A stretch of DNA of 64,000 nucleotides from Desulforhabdus sp. TSK (GTDB taxonomy: Bacteria; Desulfobacterota; Syntrophobacteria; Syntrophobacterales; Syntrophobacteraceae). The stretch spans positions 1 through 64,000 of the forward strand of contig NZ_BQXM01000011.1 in assembly GCF_022836495.1 (NCBI RefSeq). Direction: 5' to 3'. A model generated the notes under the pieces. That model searched no databases. It was not told the DNA's origin and worked only from the letters and a program-made list of their open reading frames with translations. Positions 53,114 through 63,001 of this stretch are shown here, one piece after another (position 1 is the first letter of the stretch; each line of letters opens with the position of its first letter). The translations under genes and the position numbers were made by a program.

Positions 53114-53827
53114 ATGGAAGTGAAATTCAAAATATTCCGGTTTGATCCCCAAGTGGACCAGGAGCCTCGTTTCCAGTCTTATGTGGTTTCAGCCGAACCC
53201 GGCCATCGCATTCTGGATTGCCTCAACAGGATCAAGTGGGAGCAGGATGGGACGCTCGGCTATCGCATGTCCTGTGGTCACGGTGTCTGCGGGTCCGACG
53301 GCATGCGCATCAACGGTGTCTGTGGTCTGGCATGCCAGAAGCTCGTCCGCGAGTACGAGGGGTCCGAAATCCTGATAGAGCCTCTGCCTCACTTCAAAGT
53401 CCTCAAGGATCTCATTGTGGATATGGACGGTTTTCTGGAGGGGATCAAGAGGTTTCAGCCGCATCTCATCAGCACGGGACCGGCGTTGGAAAAAGAGAGG
53501 CTGCAGAGTCCCGAGGATCGGAAGAAAGTTGACCATGTCATCCGGTGCATCCTCTGCGCGTGCTGCACGGCAGCCTGCCCGGCCATGGATGAGAATCCGA
53601 AATATGTCGGGCCTGCCGTCCTCATGTGGGCCTATCGATTCATCCACGATTCCAGGGACGACGCTTTTCGCGAGCGCCTCAAAGCTGTGGATTTCGCCGA
53701 TGGGGTGTGGTCGTGCAAGAATTACTTCGAATGCACCCGGGTCTGTCCCAAGAGCATTCCCGTGACCAAGTCCATCAATATCATGAAAGGAGAAATCGAA
53801 AAAACCTTTCCCGAGAGCTCGCATTAA
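53114..53827 (+). CDS. sdhB: Succinate dehydrogenase / fumarate reductase iron-sulfur subunit
   Basis: The 237-residue product from the ATG at 53114 carries the three usual centres: 2Fe-2S at SCGHGVCGSDGMRINGVCG plus C in LAC, 4Fe-4S at CILCACCTAACP, and 3Fe-4S at the cysteines in WSCKNYFECTRVCPKSIPV. It relays electrons between SdhA and a quinone site or other partner. It starts 1 base after the sdhA stop, so the two are coupled. An upstream Met at 53042 overlapping sdhA is not needed. Confidence 0.95.
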   Translation: MEVKFKIFRFDPQVDQEPRFQSYVVSAEPGHRILDCLNRIKWEQDGTLGYRMSCGHGVCGSDGMRINGVCGLACQKLVREYEGSEILIEPLPHFKVLKDLIVDMDGFLEGIKRFQPHLISTGPALEKERLQSPEDRKKVDHVIRCILCACCTAACPAMDENPKYVGPAVLMWAYRFIHDSRDDAFRERLKAVDFADGVWSCKNYFECTRVCPKSIPVTKSINIMKGEIEKTFPESSH

Positions 53828-53854
53828 TGAATTTCAAACAGTTGGAGACTGCCC

Positions 53855-55237
53855 ATGCATTACCGAACGGAACAAGATGCTTTGGGAAGCGTGCAGGTGC
53901 CTCAAGAGGCCTATTACGGAGCCCAGACCCAGCGGGCGGTGGACAATTTCCCCGTCAGCGGTCTGAGGTTTCCCCGTGCGTTCCTCCGCGCCCTGGGACG
54001 GGTCAAAAAATGTGCGGCCGGGGTGAACCGGGAGCTGGAGCTCCTGGACGCGGAACTGGCGGATGCCATTGTCCACGCGGCTCTGGAAGTGGTGGACGGA
54101 AGGCTGGATGACCAGTTTGTCCTGGACGTGTTTCAAACGGGCTCGGGAACGTCCACCAATATGAATGCCAATGAAGTCATTGCCGGACGTGCCAATGAGA
54201 TGCTCACGGGAAAGCGTGGAGGAAAATCCCCCGTGCATCCCAATGACCATGTGAACCTGGGGCAATCCAGCAACGACGTCATTCCCACCGCCCTCCACGT
54301 GGCAGCCCTTCTGTCCATGAAACAGCAGTTGATTCCCTCCCTCGAACGCCTGCACCGGGAGCTGGCGCAGAAAGCGGAGGCTTTTTCCGACATCTGGAAG
54401 ATCGGCAGAACGCACCTGCAGGATGCGGTGCCCATCACTTTGGGGCAGGAATTCGGGGGATATGCCCGGCAGGTGGAGCTGGCGATGGAGCGAATTCGGC
54501 GAACGGAAGACTCCCTGGCTGAGCTGGCCCTGGGCGGTACCGCCGTGGGAAACGGCCTGAACACGCATCCGGAATTCGCCCCCCGTGTCATTGCCCTGCT
54601 TTCCGAGGAAACGGGCTGCTCTTTTCGCGAGGCGGTCGATCACTTTGAAGCTCAGGCTGCTCAAGACGCCGCATCCGAGGCCGGCGGGGCCTTGAAGACC
54701 GTTGCCCTCAGCCTGTCGAAAATCGCCAACGATCTGCGCTGGCTGGCCTCCGGTCCGAGATGCGGCCTGGGGGAAATCAACCTTCCTTCCCTTCAGCCCG
54801 GCTCCTCCATCATGCCGGGAAAGATCAATCCCGTCATTCCGGAAGTCGTCATCCAGGTTGCGGCCCAGGTGATGGGAAACGATGTCGCCATCGGCATGGG
54901 AGCTCAAGGGGGAGTCTTCGAACTCAATACCATGCTGCCTCTCATTGCCCATAATCTTTTGCAGTCCATCGATATCTTGACGGCCGCAGCGGGCCTCTTT
55001 GCCGATCGCTGTGTTGCAGGCATTACGGCCAATCGTGAAAAATGTGCTGCAAATATTAAACAAAGCCTGGCCCTCGCCACCTACCTGACTCCCATCCTGG
55101 GCTATGATCGATCGTCCAAGATCGCCCTGGAGGCTTACCGGAGGGGGAAGACGGTTCGAGAGATCGTCCTGGAGGAAAAGATTCTGCCCGAGGAGCAGCT
55201 GGAGGCGCTGTTTCGGGAAATGCACGTCGGCAAATAG
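53855..55237 (+). CDS. fumC: Fumarate hydratase, class II
   Basis: This 460-residue iron-independent fumarase interconverts fumarate and malate. Signatures: FQTGSGTSTNMNANEVIAGR, HPNDHVNLGQSSNDVIPTAL, GRTHLQDAVPITLGQE and the mobile loop PGSSIMPGKINPVIPEV. GGAG lies 7 bases before the ATG. It follows sdhB by 27 bases. Confidence 0.97.
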   Translation: MHYRTEQDALGSVQVPQEAYYGAQTQRAVDNFPVSGLRFPRAFLRALGRVKKCAAGVNRELELLDAELADAIVHAALEVVDGRLDDQFVLDVFQTGSGTSTNMNANEVIAGRANEMLTGKRGGKSPVHPNDHVNLGQSSNDVIPTALHVAALLSMKQQLIPSLERLHRELAQKAEAFSDIWKIGRTHLQDAVPITLGQEFGGYARQVELAMERIRRTEDSLAELALGGTAVGNGLNTHPEFAPRVIALLSEETGCSFREAVDHFEAQAAQDAASEAGGALKTVALSLSKIANDLRWLASGPRCGLGEINLPSLQPGSSIMPGKINPVIPEVVIQVAAQVMGNDVAIGMGAQGGVFELNTMLPLIAHNLLQSIDILTAAAGLFADRCVAGITANREKCAANIKQSLALATYLTPILGYDRSSKIALEAYRRGKTVREIVLEEKILPEEQLEALFREMHVGK

Positions 55238-55292
55238 CCGGACTTGAGCTCTGAATGCAGCCAAACATCTTTAGACGAGGGAGGACATTTCG

Positions 55293-56240
55293 TTGACCAG
55301 GACATCCAGCGCGAACAACGCCACACACCCGGGACTCTCACGCCTCAAGCTCTTCATGGCTCTCTCCAGAACACCCCATGGGCTGATCGATATGGCCACC
55401 CCAGGCCTGGCCGCCATGCTCTGGCTGGGGAAAATGCCTTCCCTGCCCGTTCTGCTGTTGGGGATTCTGACGGCTTTTGCCGGCTATACGGCGGTGTATG
55501 CGTTGAATGATGTTGTGGACTACAGGGTGGATCGAGAGAAAATCCGGGAGACCGGACTCCTGCATGCGGCCAACGACCTGGATGCGGTGTATGCACGCCA
55601 TCCTCTGGCGCAGGGCCTGCTGAGTCTGAGGGAGGGCATCCTCTGGACCGCAGGCTGGGGGGCCGTGGCATTGCTGGGTGCCTATGCCCTCAACCCCACG
55701 TGTGCTGCTGTTTTTGCCGCGGCCTGCCTTGCCGAGGCCGTTTACTGTCTCCTGCTTCAGGTGAGTTATCTGCGTGTCCTGGTGAGTGGAGCCGTCAAAA
55801 CGGCCGGGGCCATGGCCGCCGTTTTCGCCGTTACCCCCGATCCCTCACCATTCTTTATGATTTGTCTCTTCCTCTGGCTGTTTTTCTGGGAAATCGGGGG
55901 CCAGAACGTGCCCAACGACTGGAGCGATTTGAAGGAGGACAGCAACCTGCAAGCCGAAACCGTTCCCATGCGCTTCGGCATAGAGGGGATGCTGCAGATC
56001 ATTCTCTGTTCCCTGGCCCTCGCCATTGCCTTGAGCCTGTTGCTTTACTGGGTGACCCCCGCGGACCTCAGCCCCATTTATCTTTTGGGGGCGTTGCTGT
56101 GTGGGGTCTCATTGCTTCTGGTGCCCGCATACGGGCTTTATAAAGGCAGGTCGGCACGGCAGGCTTCCGCTCTTTTCAATCGCGCCAGTTATTATCCTCT
56201 GGCCATGCTTGCCGTGGTGTGCGCCGGTGCGTTCTTTTGA
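55293..56240 (+). CDS. UbiA-family prenyltransferase
   Basis: This 315-residue integral membrane enzyme has about eight helices and both Asp-rich Mg-binding motifs of the UbiA family: YALNDVVDYRVDREK and NDWSDLKEDSN. It attaches a polyprenyl chain to an aromatic acceptor; candidates are menaquinone (MenA-like) or a haem/other quinone pathway, and I cannot choose. It starts at a TTG with GGAGG 8 bases upstream. Its position right after fumC suggests cotranscription with the TCA cluster, consistent with a quinone partner for SdhAB. Confidence 0.85.
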   Translation: MTRTSSANNATHPGLSRLKLFMALSRTPHGLIDMATPGLAAMLWLGKMPSLPVLLLGILTAFAGYTAVYALNDVVDYRVDREKIRETGLLHAANDLDAVYARHPLAQGLLSLREGILWTAGWGAVALLGAYALNPTCAAVFAAACLAEAVYCLLLQVSYLRVLVSGAVKTAGAMAAVFAVTPDPSPFFMICLFLWLFFWEIGGQNVPNDWSDLKEDSNLQAETVPMRFGIEGMLQIILCSLALAIALSLLLYWVTPADLSPIYLLGALLCGVSLLLVPAYGLYKGRSARQASALFNRASYYPLAMLAVVCAGAFF

Positions 56241-56242
56241 GC

Positions 56243-56665
56243 TCACCCGGGAACTGCGGGATCCTGATGGCTTGCCTCTTCTTCAGATGCCGGGGAAGTC
56301 GGCTCGGACAGAGCATAACTCTCCAGGTGAAGGGTGCAGCGGTCATACCGGTTGCAGAGCTGGTCTATGACGGATTTGCTCCACAGGGGAACGCCCGAGA
56401 TGTAAGCCGCCCGCCCAATCATATGCGCGGCTATGGGGGCCGTCAGAAAAACGAAGACGACGATCGCCGCCGCCCGACTGATGATGCTCAGGTGAGGGAA
56501 CCGAAAACAGACTGCCAGCATCAGGAATCCGACACCGAGGGTGGAAGATTTGGTGCTGCAGGACATGCGCATGAAAAGGTCCGGCATCCTCAAAATACCG
56601 ATTCCCGCCAGTCCCATGAAGAGTGCGCCCACTCCCATGAGCACGGTGGAGATGATTTCGCTCAT
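56243..56665 (-). CDS. mnhG: Mrp antiporter subunit MnhG/MrpG
   Basis: This 140-residue membrane protein has three helices: VLMGVGALFMGLAGIGILRM, the family segment MRMSCSTKSSTLGVGFLML, and AAAIVVFVFLTAPIAAHMIG. A polar tail of about 50 residues extends it beyond the usual 110-120. It is the last gene of the seven-gene Mrp operon and ends 2 bases from the convergent prenyltransferase gene. Confidence 0.93.
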   Translation of the reverse strand: MSEIISTVLMGVGALFMGLAGIGILRMPDLFMRMSCSTKSSTLGVGFLMLAVCFRFPHLSIISRAAAIVVFVFLTAPIAAHMIGRAAYISGVPLWSKSVIDQLCNRYDRCTLHLESYALSEPTSPASEEEASHQDPAVPG

Positions 56666-56667
56666 AT

Positions 56668-56952
56668 TCAGTCCCCTTCTTCCGACGAGGCAGGCTTTTG
56701 TATGTAATAGGCCAGAGCCACCGTCCCCAGGAAGGAAACCAGGGCCAGAATCATGGCGACATCCAGGAATACCCCTTCTCCCGTGGTGACGGTGTAAACG
56801 GCGATCACTCCGATCCCCATGGTGGAAATGGCCTCCAGTGCCACCACGCGGTCCGGCAGGCTTGGCCCCTTCATCAGGCGAATGAAAGCCAGCAGGATGG
56901 AGAGGGTGAGGACGGCGACAACCGAGTAAAAAATCAATTCATGCAGGCTCAT
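56668..56952 (-). CDS. mnhF: Mrp antiporter subunit MnhF/MrpF
   Basis: This 94-residue subunit with three helices contains the family motif GPSLPDRVVALEAISTMGIG and ALVSFLGTVALAYYIQ. Overlaps mnhE by 4 bases. Part of the membrane complex exchanging Na+ for H+. Confidence 0.94.
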   Translation of the reverse strand: MSLHELIFYSVVAVLTLSILLAFIRLMKGPSLPDRVVALEAISTMGIGVIAVYTVTTGEGVFLDVAMILALVSFLGTVALAYYIQKPASSEEGD

Positions 56953-57422
56953 CGGAGCAACTCCTTCACGCGGCGTTCGAAGCCATCCTTGACGTCACGC
57001 CTGAACCCCTCCACATCGTCTATGTACATGGAATGAATGTAGAGGACTTTGCGGTCCGTGGAAACGTCCAGGCTCAAAGTACCGGGTGTGAGAGTAATGA
57101 GATTTGCGAGCAGGGTGATTTCCGCGTCTGTTTCCACATCCAGGGGAACGTCGATGACCCCCGGTTTCATACGATGGCGGGGTGTCAGAACATCATGGGC
57201 GACCCTCAAATTCGCCTTGAAGAGCTCCCACAGAAAAAATGAAATGAATCCAATAGATTGATTGAGTTTAGAGAAGTAGCTCTCGGACTTTTCAATCCCG
57301 AAAAAGAGCCTCAGGATGCCGTAAGAGAGGAGGAAGCCGAACAGGAAGTTGGAGAGCTCGAACAGTCCTGTCACGACCATCCAGCAGAAGGTCAGGAGAA
57401 TATTGGATAGAAAGGTCTTCAT
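56949..57422 (-). CDS. mnhE: Mrp antiporter subunit MnhE/MrpE
   Basis: From the ATG at 57422 (overlapping the mnhD stop) the product is 157 residues with N-terminal helices ([20 protein letters not shown]) and the conserved cytoplasmic part [20 protein letters not shown] and [18 protein letters not shown]. This matches MrpE. The longer frame upstream to 57641 lies inside mnhD and is not used. Confidence 0.93.
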   Translation of the reverse strand: MKTFLSNILLTFCWMVVTGLFELSNFLFGFLLSYGILRLFFGIEKSESYFSKLNQSIGFISFFLWELFKANLRVAHDVLTPRHRMKPGVIDVPLDVETDAEITLLANLITLTPGTLSLDVSTDRKVLYIHSMYIDDVEGFRRDVKDGFERRVKELLR

Positions 57423-58945
57423 GGCCGGCCCCCCAATACCGTGCGGATGTAGGCTTCGGGATAGATCAACTGTCCGGCGGCCTGCGTCGCCAGCTTGAGA
57501 ACAGGCTGAGGAAAAAGACCCATGAGGCAGGTCAGAAGGGCCAGTGCTCCCATGGGGATGAGGAAGAGAAGCCAGGGACCGGGCTCCAGGACTTTCGCGC
57601 CGGCAGACTCCGATTCCGATGCAATGGGGGCATCCTTCCAAAAGACCTCGGCCCAGATTTGTCCCATGGAAAGGAGAGTCAAGAGTCCCACTCCCAGTGC
57701 AACGGCGACGAGAAGGTATTGGCCTTCCTCCAGACCGGCCTGAACCAGGACCAGCTTTCCCCAGAAGCCCGAGAGGGGGGGGACTCCCGCCAGGGAAAGG
57801 GCAGGGATGAGGAAAAGGATGGAAAGGCCGGGGTGCGAAGCATAGAAGCCGCCCAGGCGAGTGATTCTGTACGTGTTTCGCATGCGGTGGATGACTCCGC
57901 TGAACAGGAACAGGTTGGTCTTGGCGATGACGTCATGGAACATGTAGAAGATGGTGCCCGCAAGGGCAAGGGGGGTCATGAGCCCGAGCCCCATGATCAG
58001 GTAGCCGATATGGCTGACGAGGTTGAAGGAGAGTATCCTGCGAAAATCCTTCTGAACCAGAGCTCCCAGGATGCCCGTCAGGAGGGTGAGGGCTGCCAGA
58101 GTGAGGAGGACAGGGCGTATGCGCTCCATATCCTGGGCGAACATGAGGGAAAAGACCCGAATGAGAGCGTAGACTCCCACCTTCGTGAGGAGCCCTGCAA
58201 AGATGGCTGAAACAGCGGCCGGAGGAGTGTGATAAGAAGCCGGGAGCCAGAAGAAGAGCGGAAAAATGGCCGCCTTGATGCCGAAAGCGATGAGGAAAAG
58301 CATGCTGAGGGTGAAGATCAGGGCCGGCTGCCGGGCCGATTGCATCTGGAGAGCTAAGTCCGCCAGGTTCAACGTCCCGACGACGCCGTAGAGCATGCCG
58401 ATGGCAGCGAGAAAGAGCGCCGAAGAAATGAGGTTCAGGGTGACATATTTGAGGGTTCCCTCCAGTTGAGTCTTTTCGCTGCCCAGGCCGAGGAGCACGA
58501 AAGAGGCGATGAGCAGTACTTCGAACCATACATACAGGTTGAAGATGTCGCCCGTCAGGAATGACCCGCTGACGCCCATGAGCAGCACATGCAGCAGAGG
58601 ATAATATCCGAAGCTTTCTCGCTGCCTGTCCATACCGGCGAGGGAATAGACCGCCGTCGCAAGCCCGGCCAGGCCCGTCAGGACGACCATGGACGCGCTG
58701 AGTAAATCGGCGGCCAGCGTGATGCCGAAGGGGGCGGGCCAGTTGCCCACCTGGACCGCCTGAATGCCTTCCTTCCAAACATGTGTGAAGAGGCCCAGTC
58801 CCGCGAACAGCAGGGCGGCGGCGCCGGCCAGGCTCAGCAGTCGCTGGAGGGCAGGGCGGCGCCATGCCAGGAGCGAGAGAATGGCCGTCAGGAGGGGAAT
58901 CAAAATGGGCAGGAGGAGTATCTGGCTCATCCGATGGAATTCCAT
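57419..58945 (-). CDS. mnhD: Mrp antiporter subunit MnhD/MrpD (proton-translocating)
   Basis: This 508-residue protein belongs to the proton-conducting antiporter family shared with complex I NuoM/N. It has about 14 helices, with [20 protein letters not shown] (key Glu), [20 protein letters not shown] (Lys and the conserved Pro-rich loop) and [16 protein letters not shown]. The start may be the second Met at 58930. With MnhA it carries the proton path. Confidence 0.95.
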   Translation of the reverse strand: MEFHRMSQILLLPILIPLLTAILSLLAWRRPALQRLLSLAGAAALLFAGLGLFTHVWKEGIQAVQVGNWPAPFGITLAADLLSASMVVLTGLAGLATAVYSLAGMDRQRESFGYYPLLHVLLMGVSGSFLTGDIFNLYVWFEVLLIASFVLLGLGSEKTQLEGTLKYVTLNLISSALFLAAIGMLYGVVGTLNLADLALQMQSARQPALIFTLSMLFLIAFGIKAAIFPLFFWLPASYHTPPAAVSAIFAGLLTKVGVYALIRVFSLMFAQDMERIRPVLLTLAALTLLTGILGALVQKDFRRILSFNLVSHIGYLIMGLGLMTPLALAGTIFYMFHDVIAKTNLFLFSGVIHRMRNTYRITRLGGFYASHPGLSILFLIPALSLAGVPPLSGFWGKLVLVQAGLEEGQYLLVAVALGVGLLTLLSMGQIWAEVFWKDAPIASESESAGAKVLEPGPWLLFLIPMGALALLTCLMGLFPQPVLKLATQAAGQLIYPEAYIRTVLGGRP

Positions 58946-58972
58946 AGTGGGGTTGCGGTTTTGAGCAATTGT

Positions 58973-59326
58973 TCAGTCAGAGGAGTCGCTGGCTCGCATT
59001 TTGTCCAAGTCATCGGTTTGCATCATTTCATGGGAGCGCCGAATCAGTGCGGTGGCAAAGGCCTGGATGCCGAAGCCAATGACGATGGCCGTAAGGATCA
59101 ATGCTTCGGGAATCGGGTCGGCGAAGGGATGCAGGAGCTGAGTGTCGCCCTCGTGGAGGACGGGAGGATGCCCCCGTGTGAGCCGCCCCATGGTGAAGAG
59201 CAGCAGATTTGCTGCATGCCCGAGGAGGGCCAGCCCCAGGATGATCTTGACGATGCTTCTCCGCATCATGAGATACAGTCCCGCTGCGTAGAGTCCCCCA
59301 ACGACGAAAGCCAGCACCACTTCCAC
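58973..59326 (-). CDS. mnhC: Mrp antiporter subunit MnhC/MrpC (NuoK-like)
   Basis: This NuoK-like protein of 117 residues has three helices, including VVLAFVVGGLYAAGLYLMM, GLALLGHAANLLLFTMG and DPIPEALILTAIVIGFGIQ with the functional Glu. I start it at the GTG at 59326, which has GGAGG 6 bases upstream, instead of the ORF start at 59347 that overlaps mnhB more. Confidence 0.93.
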   Translation of the reverse strand: MEVVLAFVVGGLYAAGLYLMMRRSIVKIILGLALLGHAANLLLFTMGRLTRGHPPVLHEGDTQLLHPFADPIPEALILTAIVIGFGIQAFATALIRRSHEMMQTDDLDKMRASDSSD

Positions 59327-59327
59327 T

Positions 59328-59735
59328 TCAGTCCTCCGCCAGTGCAAAAAGAATCGTCAGAGTGACCCCCACCACCACGCAGTAGACTCCAGCGTCGAAA
59401 AGGACAGGAGTGCCTACTTTTCCGATGGTGGGCAGCTTTTCCTTCATCCAGAGCCCCGTCATGAAAGGATCACCGGCGAAGAGAGAAAAGGTTCCTGATG
59501 CCAGCGCCAGGAACAGTCCCATTCCAATAAGGGTTTTGGAATCCACCCGCAGCATTCGTTTTGCCTGATCCACTCCGTGGGCGATGGTGTAAAGGGCGAA
59601 GGCGGCGGAAGCCACGAGGCCTCCCACGAAGCCGCCTCCGGGCTCGTTGTGTCCTCTCAGGAGGAGATGCACCGACAGCAGCAGGAGCAGCGGCATCAAG
59701 TAACGTGTCGCCGTGGACAAGATGAGAGTGGACAT
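59328..59735 (-). CDS. mnhB: Mrp antiporter subunit MnhB/MrpB
   Basis: This 135-residue protein has the MrpB signature [20 protein letters not shown] and a C-terminal [18 protein letters not shown]. The ATG at 59735 has GGAGGA 8 bases upstream, whereas the ATG at 59792 lacks a ribosome site, so the shorter form is preferred. It lies between mnhA and mnhC. Confidence 0.94.
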   Translation of the reverse strand: MSTLILSTATRYLMPLLLLLSVHLLLRGHNEPGGGFVGGLVASAAFALYTIAHGVDQAKRMLRVDSKTLIGMGLFLALASGTFSLFAGDPFMTGLWMKEKLPTIGKVGTPVLFDAGVYCVVVGVTLTILFALAED

Positions 59736-59784
59736 GAGGGATCTCCTCCAGAATGCCCCGGATTGCAGGGACAAGGGTGGATGT

Positions 59785-62112
59785 TCAGTCATTACGCGGT
59801 GTCGTGTCGTTTGTACGGATATCTTTCAGTTTGAGCAGAGCATAGACGCCAATGGCGGCTACCGAAAGAACCGTGATCTCACCGAGTGTATCAACCCCCC
59901 GGAAATCCACCAGGATGACGTTCACCACGTTGCGTCCCTGAGCCAGTTCAAGCGTATTTTTTGCAAAAAAGTCCACCAGGCGGGCTTCTCTCTGAAGAGC
60001 GGTAGCCGCCAGGATTAAAGCCGTCATCAACGCCCCGGCCGTCAGAGCCACGCCCGCGTCCCGCATGCGTTCCAGCTTGTTGGAATAACTGCTGTACCGC
60101 GGCAGTCGAAAAATGACCAGGACCAGCAGGATGACGGAAAGGGTTTCGATGGAAAGCTGGGTCATGGCCAGATCCGGTGCGCTGAAAAGAAGGAATATCA
60201 TGGCGACACCGTAGCCGACGACTCCCAGGGCCACAACCGCCGTCAGGCGGGAAGGGGACCGCACCACCATGACGGTGGCTGCAAGGATTACCGCGACCAG
60301 TATGGCCTCATGGGGGCGAATGTCCTTCCATCTCCCAAGCCCGACGTGGACATCGTGATCCAGGAGTGAAGCCCCCACCAGGCCGATCGTTGTCAAAATG
60401 ACGATGAGCAGATAAAGATGCAGATGCCCGCTCTGCAGAATGCGCGTCTGGAAGCGGGACACCCGGAGAAGGGCTTCCAGCCCGAAGGCATACCAGCGGC
60501 TGGGAGCGAAGCCCCCCGACGCATTCAAGAAATTCAAGCCGCGGCATACTCGGGGCCAATGGAAGTACACGGCTGTTCCCAGGAGAAACACAGTGCCGCT
60601 CAAAAGGAGCTTGATGTCAAAACCATGCCATAGTGCCAGAGTTGAGGAAACGGTACCGGGATGAATCGCTGAAAGGGCGGGACCGATGAGGTATTCAGAA
60701 GCCGCCCCCGGCATCAAACCCAGCAGCAGGCCAAGGATGCCTGCCGTTAAAGGCCCAATCCAGAGGCTGAAGGAAGCTTCGTGGGGCGTGCGGGAGGCCG
60801 TGATTTTGGGTCCCAGGAACGGCTTGAATCCGACGAGGCCGGCCGCTGCCACGAAGGAAACACTTGCCAGCAGGACCATTCCGGTGGGCAGCCAGGCCCC
60901 GGGTGCCTGGAGGGTGGCGCTGTACATCCCTTCTTTGGCCAGAAAACCCAGAAAGGGAGGGAATCCCGCACTGGAGAGCGCAGCCAAAGCGGCAGCCAAC
61001 GCCGTGACGGGCATGGCTCCCCCAAGACCGCCCAGTTCAGTCACCTCTCTCGTTCCCGCCTCGTGGTCCAGAATGCCCACCACCAGGAAGAGTGCGCCCT
61101 TGTAGAGAGCGTGAGCGAGAAGGAAGGCCGTGGCCGCCTGCAGGGCGCTCACGCTGCCTATGCCCAGGAGAAGCGTCATGATGCCGAGAGCGCTGACTGT
61201 TGTGTAGGCGAGGAGACGCTTCAAGTCTGTTTGCACCAGGGCCAGGGCAGCGCCCGTGAGCAGGGTCAATCCTCCTACCGGTATGAGCACCTGCGACCAG
61301 ATGGAAGCACCCTCCCAGATGGGGGCAAGGCGCGCCAGCAAATAGATTCCCGCCTTGACCATGGTTGCCGAGTGGAGATAGGTACTGACCGGTGTTGGGG
61401 CTTCCATGGCATTGGGGAGCCAGAAGTGAAATGGGAACTGGGCTGATTTGGTGAAGGCGCCGACGAGGATGAGCAGGAATATGGCAAGATGGAGAGGATG
61501 AGACCGAACAGCCTCCCCTCGATGAACGAGGGTGGAGAGCTCCATGCTCCCTCCTGCCTGGCCCAGCAGGATCAAGCCCGCCAGGAGAGCCAGTCCACCG
61601 GCTCCGGTCACGAGCAGGGCCTGAAGGGCTGCGCTTCTGGCAGCTTCCCGCCTGTGATCGAAGCCGATGAGCAGGTAAGAGCTGATGCTGGTGAGCTCCC
61701 AAAAGACGAAGAGGACGATGCCATGATCCGCCAGCACAACCCCCAGCATGGAACCCATGAAGAGGAAGAGGGTGCAGAAGAAACGCCCGCGTTGGGGGTG
61801 ATCTTTCAGGTAATCGCCGGAATAGATGCAGACCAGTGTCCCGATACCGCTGATGAGCAGGGCGAAAAGCACGCTCAGTCCATCCAGGGAAAAGCTCAGG
61901 CTGACTTCTGCCGCTGATGCCCACGGGGTCTTGAAGATGAAACATTCCCCCGCGGCGGTCCGCGGGACGTATTGGGCAAAGTACAGGGTCAGGAGTGCGG
62001 GGAGTGAAGCCATGAGCCACCCACCTCGCTTTCCCGAGATGCGGCAGAGCCATGGTGCTGCAGGAGCGACAATAAAACCGGATAAAACAGCCCAAAGCAT
62101 CATGCTTGACAT
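59785..62112 (-). CDS. mnhA: Mrp antiporter subunit MnhA/MrpA (proton-translocating, NuoL-like)
   Basis: The 775-residue large subunit resembles NuoL in its first 500 residues: [40 protein letters not shown] followed by [14 protein letters not shown], and [15 protein letters not shown]. The C-terminal part includes the MrpA-specific DUF4040-like helices with [20 protein letters not shown] and ends in [20 protein letters not shown]. It is full length. Start MSSMMLW at 62112; two small genes lie directly upstream on the same strand. Confidence 0.95.
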   Translation of the reverse strand: MSSMMLWAVLSGFIVAPAAPWLCRISGKRGGWLMASLPALLTLYFAQYVPRTAAGECFIFKTPWASAAEVSLSFSLDGLSVLFALLISGIGTLVCIYSGDYLKDHPQRGRFFCTLFLFMGSMLGVVLADHGIVLFVFWELTSISSYLLIGFDHRREAARSAALQALLVTGAGGLALLAGLILLGQAGGSMELSTLVHRGEAVRSHPLHLAIFLLILVGAFTKSAQFPFHFWLPNAMEAPTPVSTYLHSATMVKAGIYLLARLAPIWEGASIWSQVLIPVGGLTLLTGAALALVQTDLKRLLAYTTVSALGIMTLLLGIGSVSALQAATAFLLAHALYKGALFLVVGILDHEAGTREVTELGGLGGAMPVTALAAALAALSSAGFPPFLGFLAKEGMYSATLQAPGAWLPTGMVLLASVSFVAAAGLVGFKPFLGPKITASRTPHEASFSLWIGPLTAGILGLLLGLMPGAASEYLIGPALSAIHPGTVSSTLALWHGFDIKLLLSGTVFLLGTAVYFHWPRVCRGLNFLNASGGFAPSRWYAFGLEALLRVSRFQTRILQSGHLHLYLLIVILTTIGLVGASLLDHDVHVGLGRWKDIRPHEAILVAVILAATVMVVRSPSRLTAVVALGVVGYGVAMIFLLFSAPDLAMTQLSIETLSVILLVLVIFRLPRYSSYSNKLERMRDAGVALTAGALMTALILAATALQREARLVDFFAKNTLELAQGRNVVNVILVDFRGVDTLGEITVLSVAAIGVYALLKLKDIRTNDTTPRND

Positions 62113-62163
62113 TTTCCCGTGGAACGATCAGTTGTGGCTGCCGCAGTGGCTTTCCCCTCGCAT

Positions 62164-62397
62164 TCAGTTTCCCATGGCAGGGAGAGTTTTACTCAAACGC
62201 TGCACCGCCAGCCCCACTCGTGGGAATCGCGTGGCTATGGCGTGCACGATCCGAGAAAAGAAAGGCACATCGCGGGAGAGTACCAGGGCACCCAGCCCCA
62301 GAAAAAGCCACCCCTGAAGAATCGGAAGTACCAGACCCGCCAGACCCAGCAGGATGAAGAAACTGCCCAGACCGATTCGAATGATCCGACGCACCAT
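62164..62397 (-). CDS. Small membrane protein (PGPGW-type)
   Basis: This 77-residue protein has one or two helices, IGLGSFFILLGLAGLVLPIL then GWLFLGLGALVLSRD, reminiscent of the PGPGW putative transmembrane family (here the P-G-P-G-W core reads PILQGW). The ATG at 62397 has AAGGAGG 7 bases upstream; a Met at 62421 lacks a site. It lies 51 bases before mnhA and may be cotranscribed. Function unknown. Confidence 0.75.
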   Translation of the reverse strand: MVRRIIRIGLGSFFILLGLAGLVLPILQGWLFLGLGALVLSRDVPFFSRIVHAIATRFPRVGLAVQRLSKTLPAMGN

Positions 62398-62466
62398 AGA
62401 GATCCTCCTTATTATTTCCATTGGAAGTCATGATAAGTACGCGATCGGGGTTTTCCAGGGGGTTGC

Positions 62467-62784
62467 TCAATCAAAGTCAAAAAGGTCTTCCAGAATCGAT
62501 CTTCGTTTTTTGTGTTTCGGCTCACCATACGGTCTATGCCGCTCTTCCCGGTAGCCGCCGTAGGATCGATGCCGTTCTTCCTGGTAGGGGGGTGGTGTTG
62601 GAGGGCCGCCCCTGTCCAACGGTTCTCTTCCGACGTTCTGAGGTTCATAGATGGCCGCTCTATCGATGATCTTGTCAAGCTCACCTCTGTCAAGCCATAC
62701 ACCCCGGCACTGCGGGCAATAGTCGATTTCGACTCCCTGTCTTTCAGTGATCATCAGATCCACGCTACAGACTGGACATTTCAT
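62467..62784 (-). CDS. TFIIB-type zinc ribbon (zf-TFIIB) small protein
   Basis: This 105-residue protein begins MKCPVCSVDLMI, and DYCPQCRGVWLDRGELDKII follows: two Cys-x2-Cys knuckles and the W-L-D-x-G-E-L signature of the zf-TFIIB family. The second half is rich in Tyr, Arg, Glu, Pro and Gly and likely disordered, with a basic patch (KHKKRRS) and acidic end. It is the first gene after the yybP-ykoY riboswitch. AAGGA lies 6 bases before the ATG. Function unknown; zinc or other metal binding is likely. Confidence 0.85.
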   Translation of the reverse strand: MKCPVCSVDLMITERQGVEIDYCPQCRGVWLDRGELDKIIDRAAIYEPQNVGREPLDRGGPPTPPPYQEERHRSYGGYREERHRPYGEPKHKKRRSILEDLFDFD

Positions 62785-62863
62785 CTGGCATCCTTTCTTT
62801 CCTGAAACCCGTCAGGCTATGGAAGTGTTGAAAAAACATACTGCCGAAGTCTCTCGTTCTCTC

Positions 62864-62911
62864 AAAAAAAAGCGAGACTTTCAGCACGATCACTCATGTC
62901 AAAAGTCTCGC
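62864..62911 (-). terminator. Intrinsic terminator, expression platform of the Mn riboswitch
   Basis: GCGAGACTTT and AAAGTCTCGC make a perfect 10-bp stem with a 20-nt loop followed by eight U. The 5' arm includes the conserved 3' end of the aptamer (62900-62911), so ligand-bound aptamer and terminator are mutually exclusive, as expected for a switch that turns on with ligand. Confidence 0.88.
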
Positions 62912-62992
62912 CAATTGGTATGGACCAACGGTAAAGCCAGGCATAACGGGTGCCGTATTGGTGACTTTACCCTTTCCGGCTACTCCCTTTTG
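62900..62992 (-). promoter_or_regulatory. yybP-ykoY (Mn2+) riboswitch aptamer
   Basis: The minus strand begins CAAAAGGGAGTAGC and ends GGCGAGACTTTTG. CAAAAG and CTTTTG make the P1 helix, and GGGAGTAGC and GGCGAGAC correspond to the conserved first loop and 3' segment of the manganese riboswitch. Inside are GGTAAAG/CTTTACC and TTGGTCCATACCAA helices, the latter with CAUAC in the loop. It lies downstream of a consensus promoter and upstream of zf-TFIIB, PGPGW and mnhA-G genes. Confidence 0.85.
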
Positions 62993-63001
62993 TGGTTGCG
63001 A

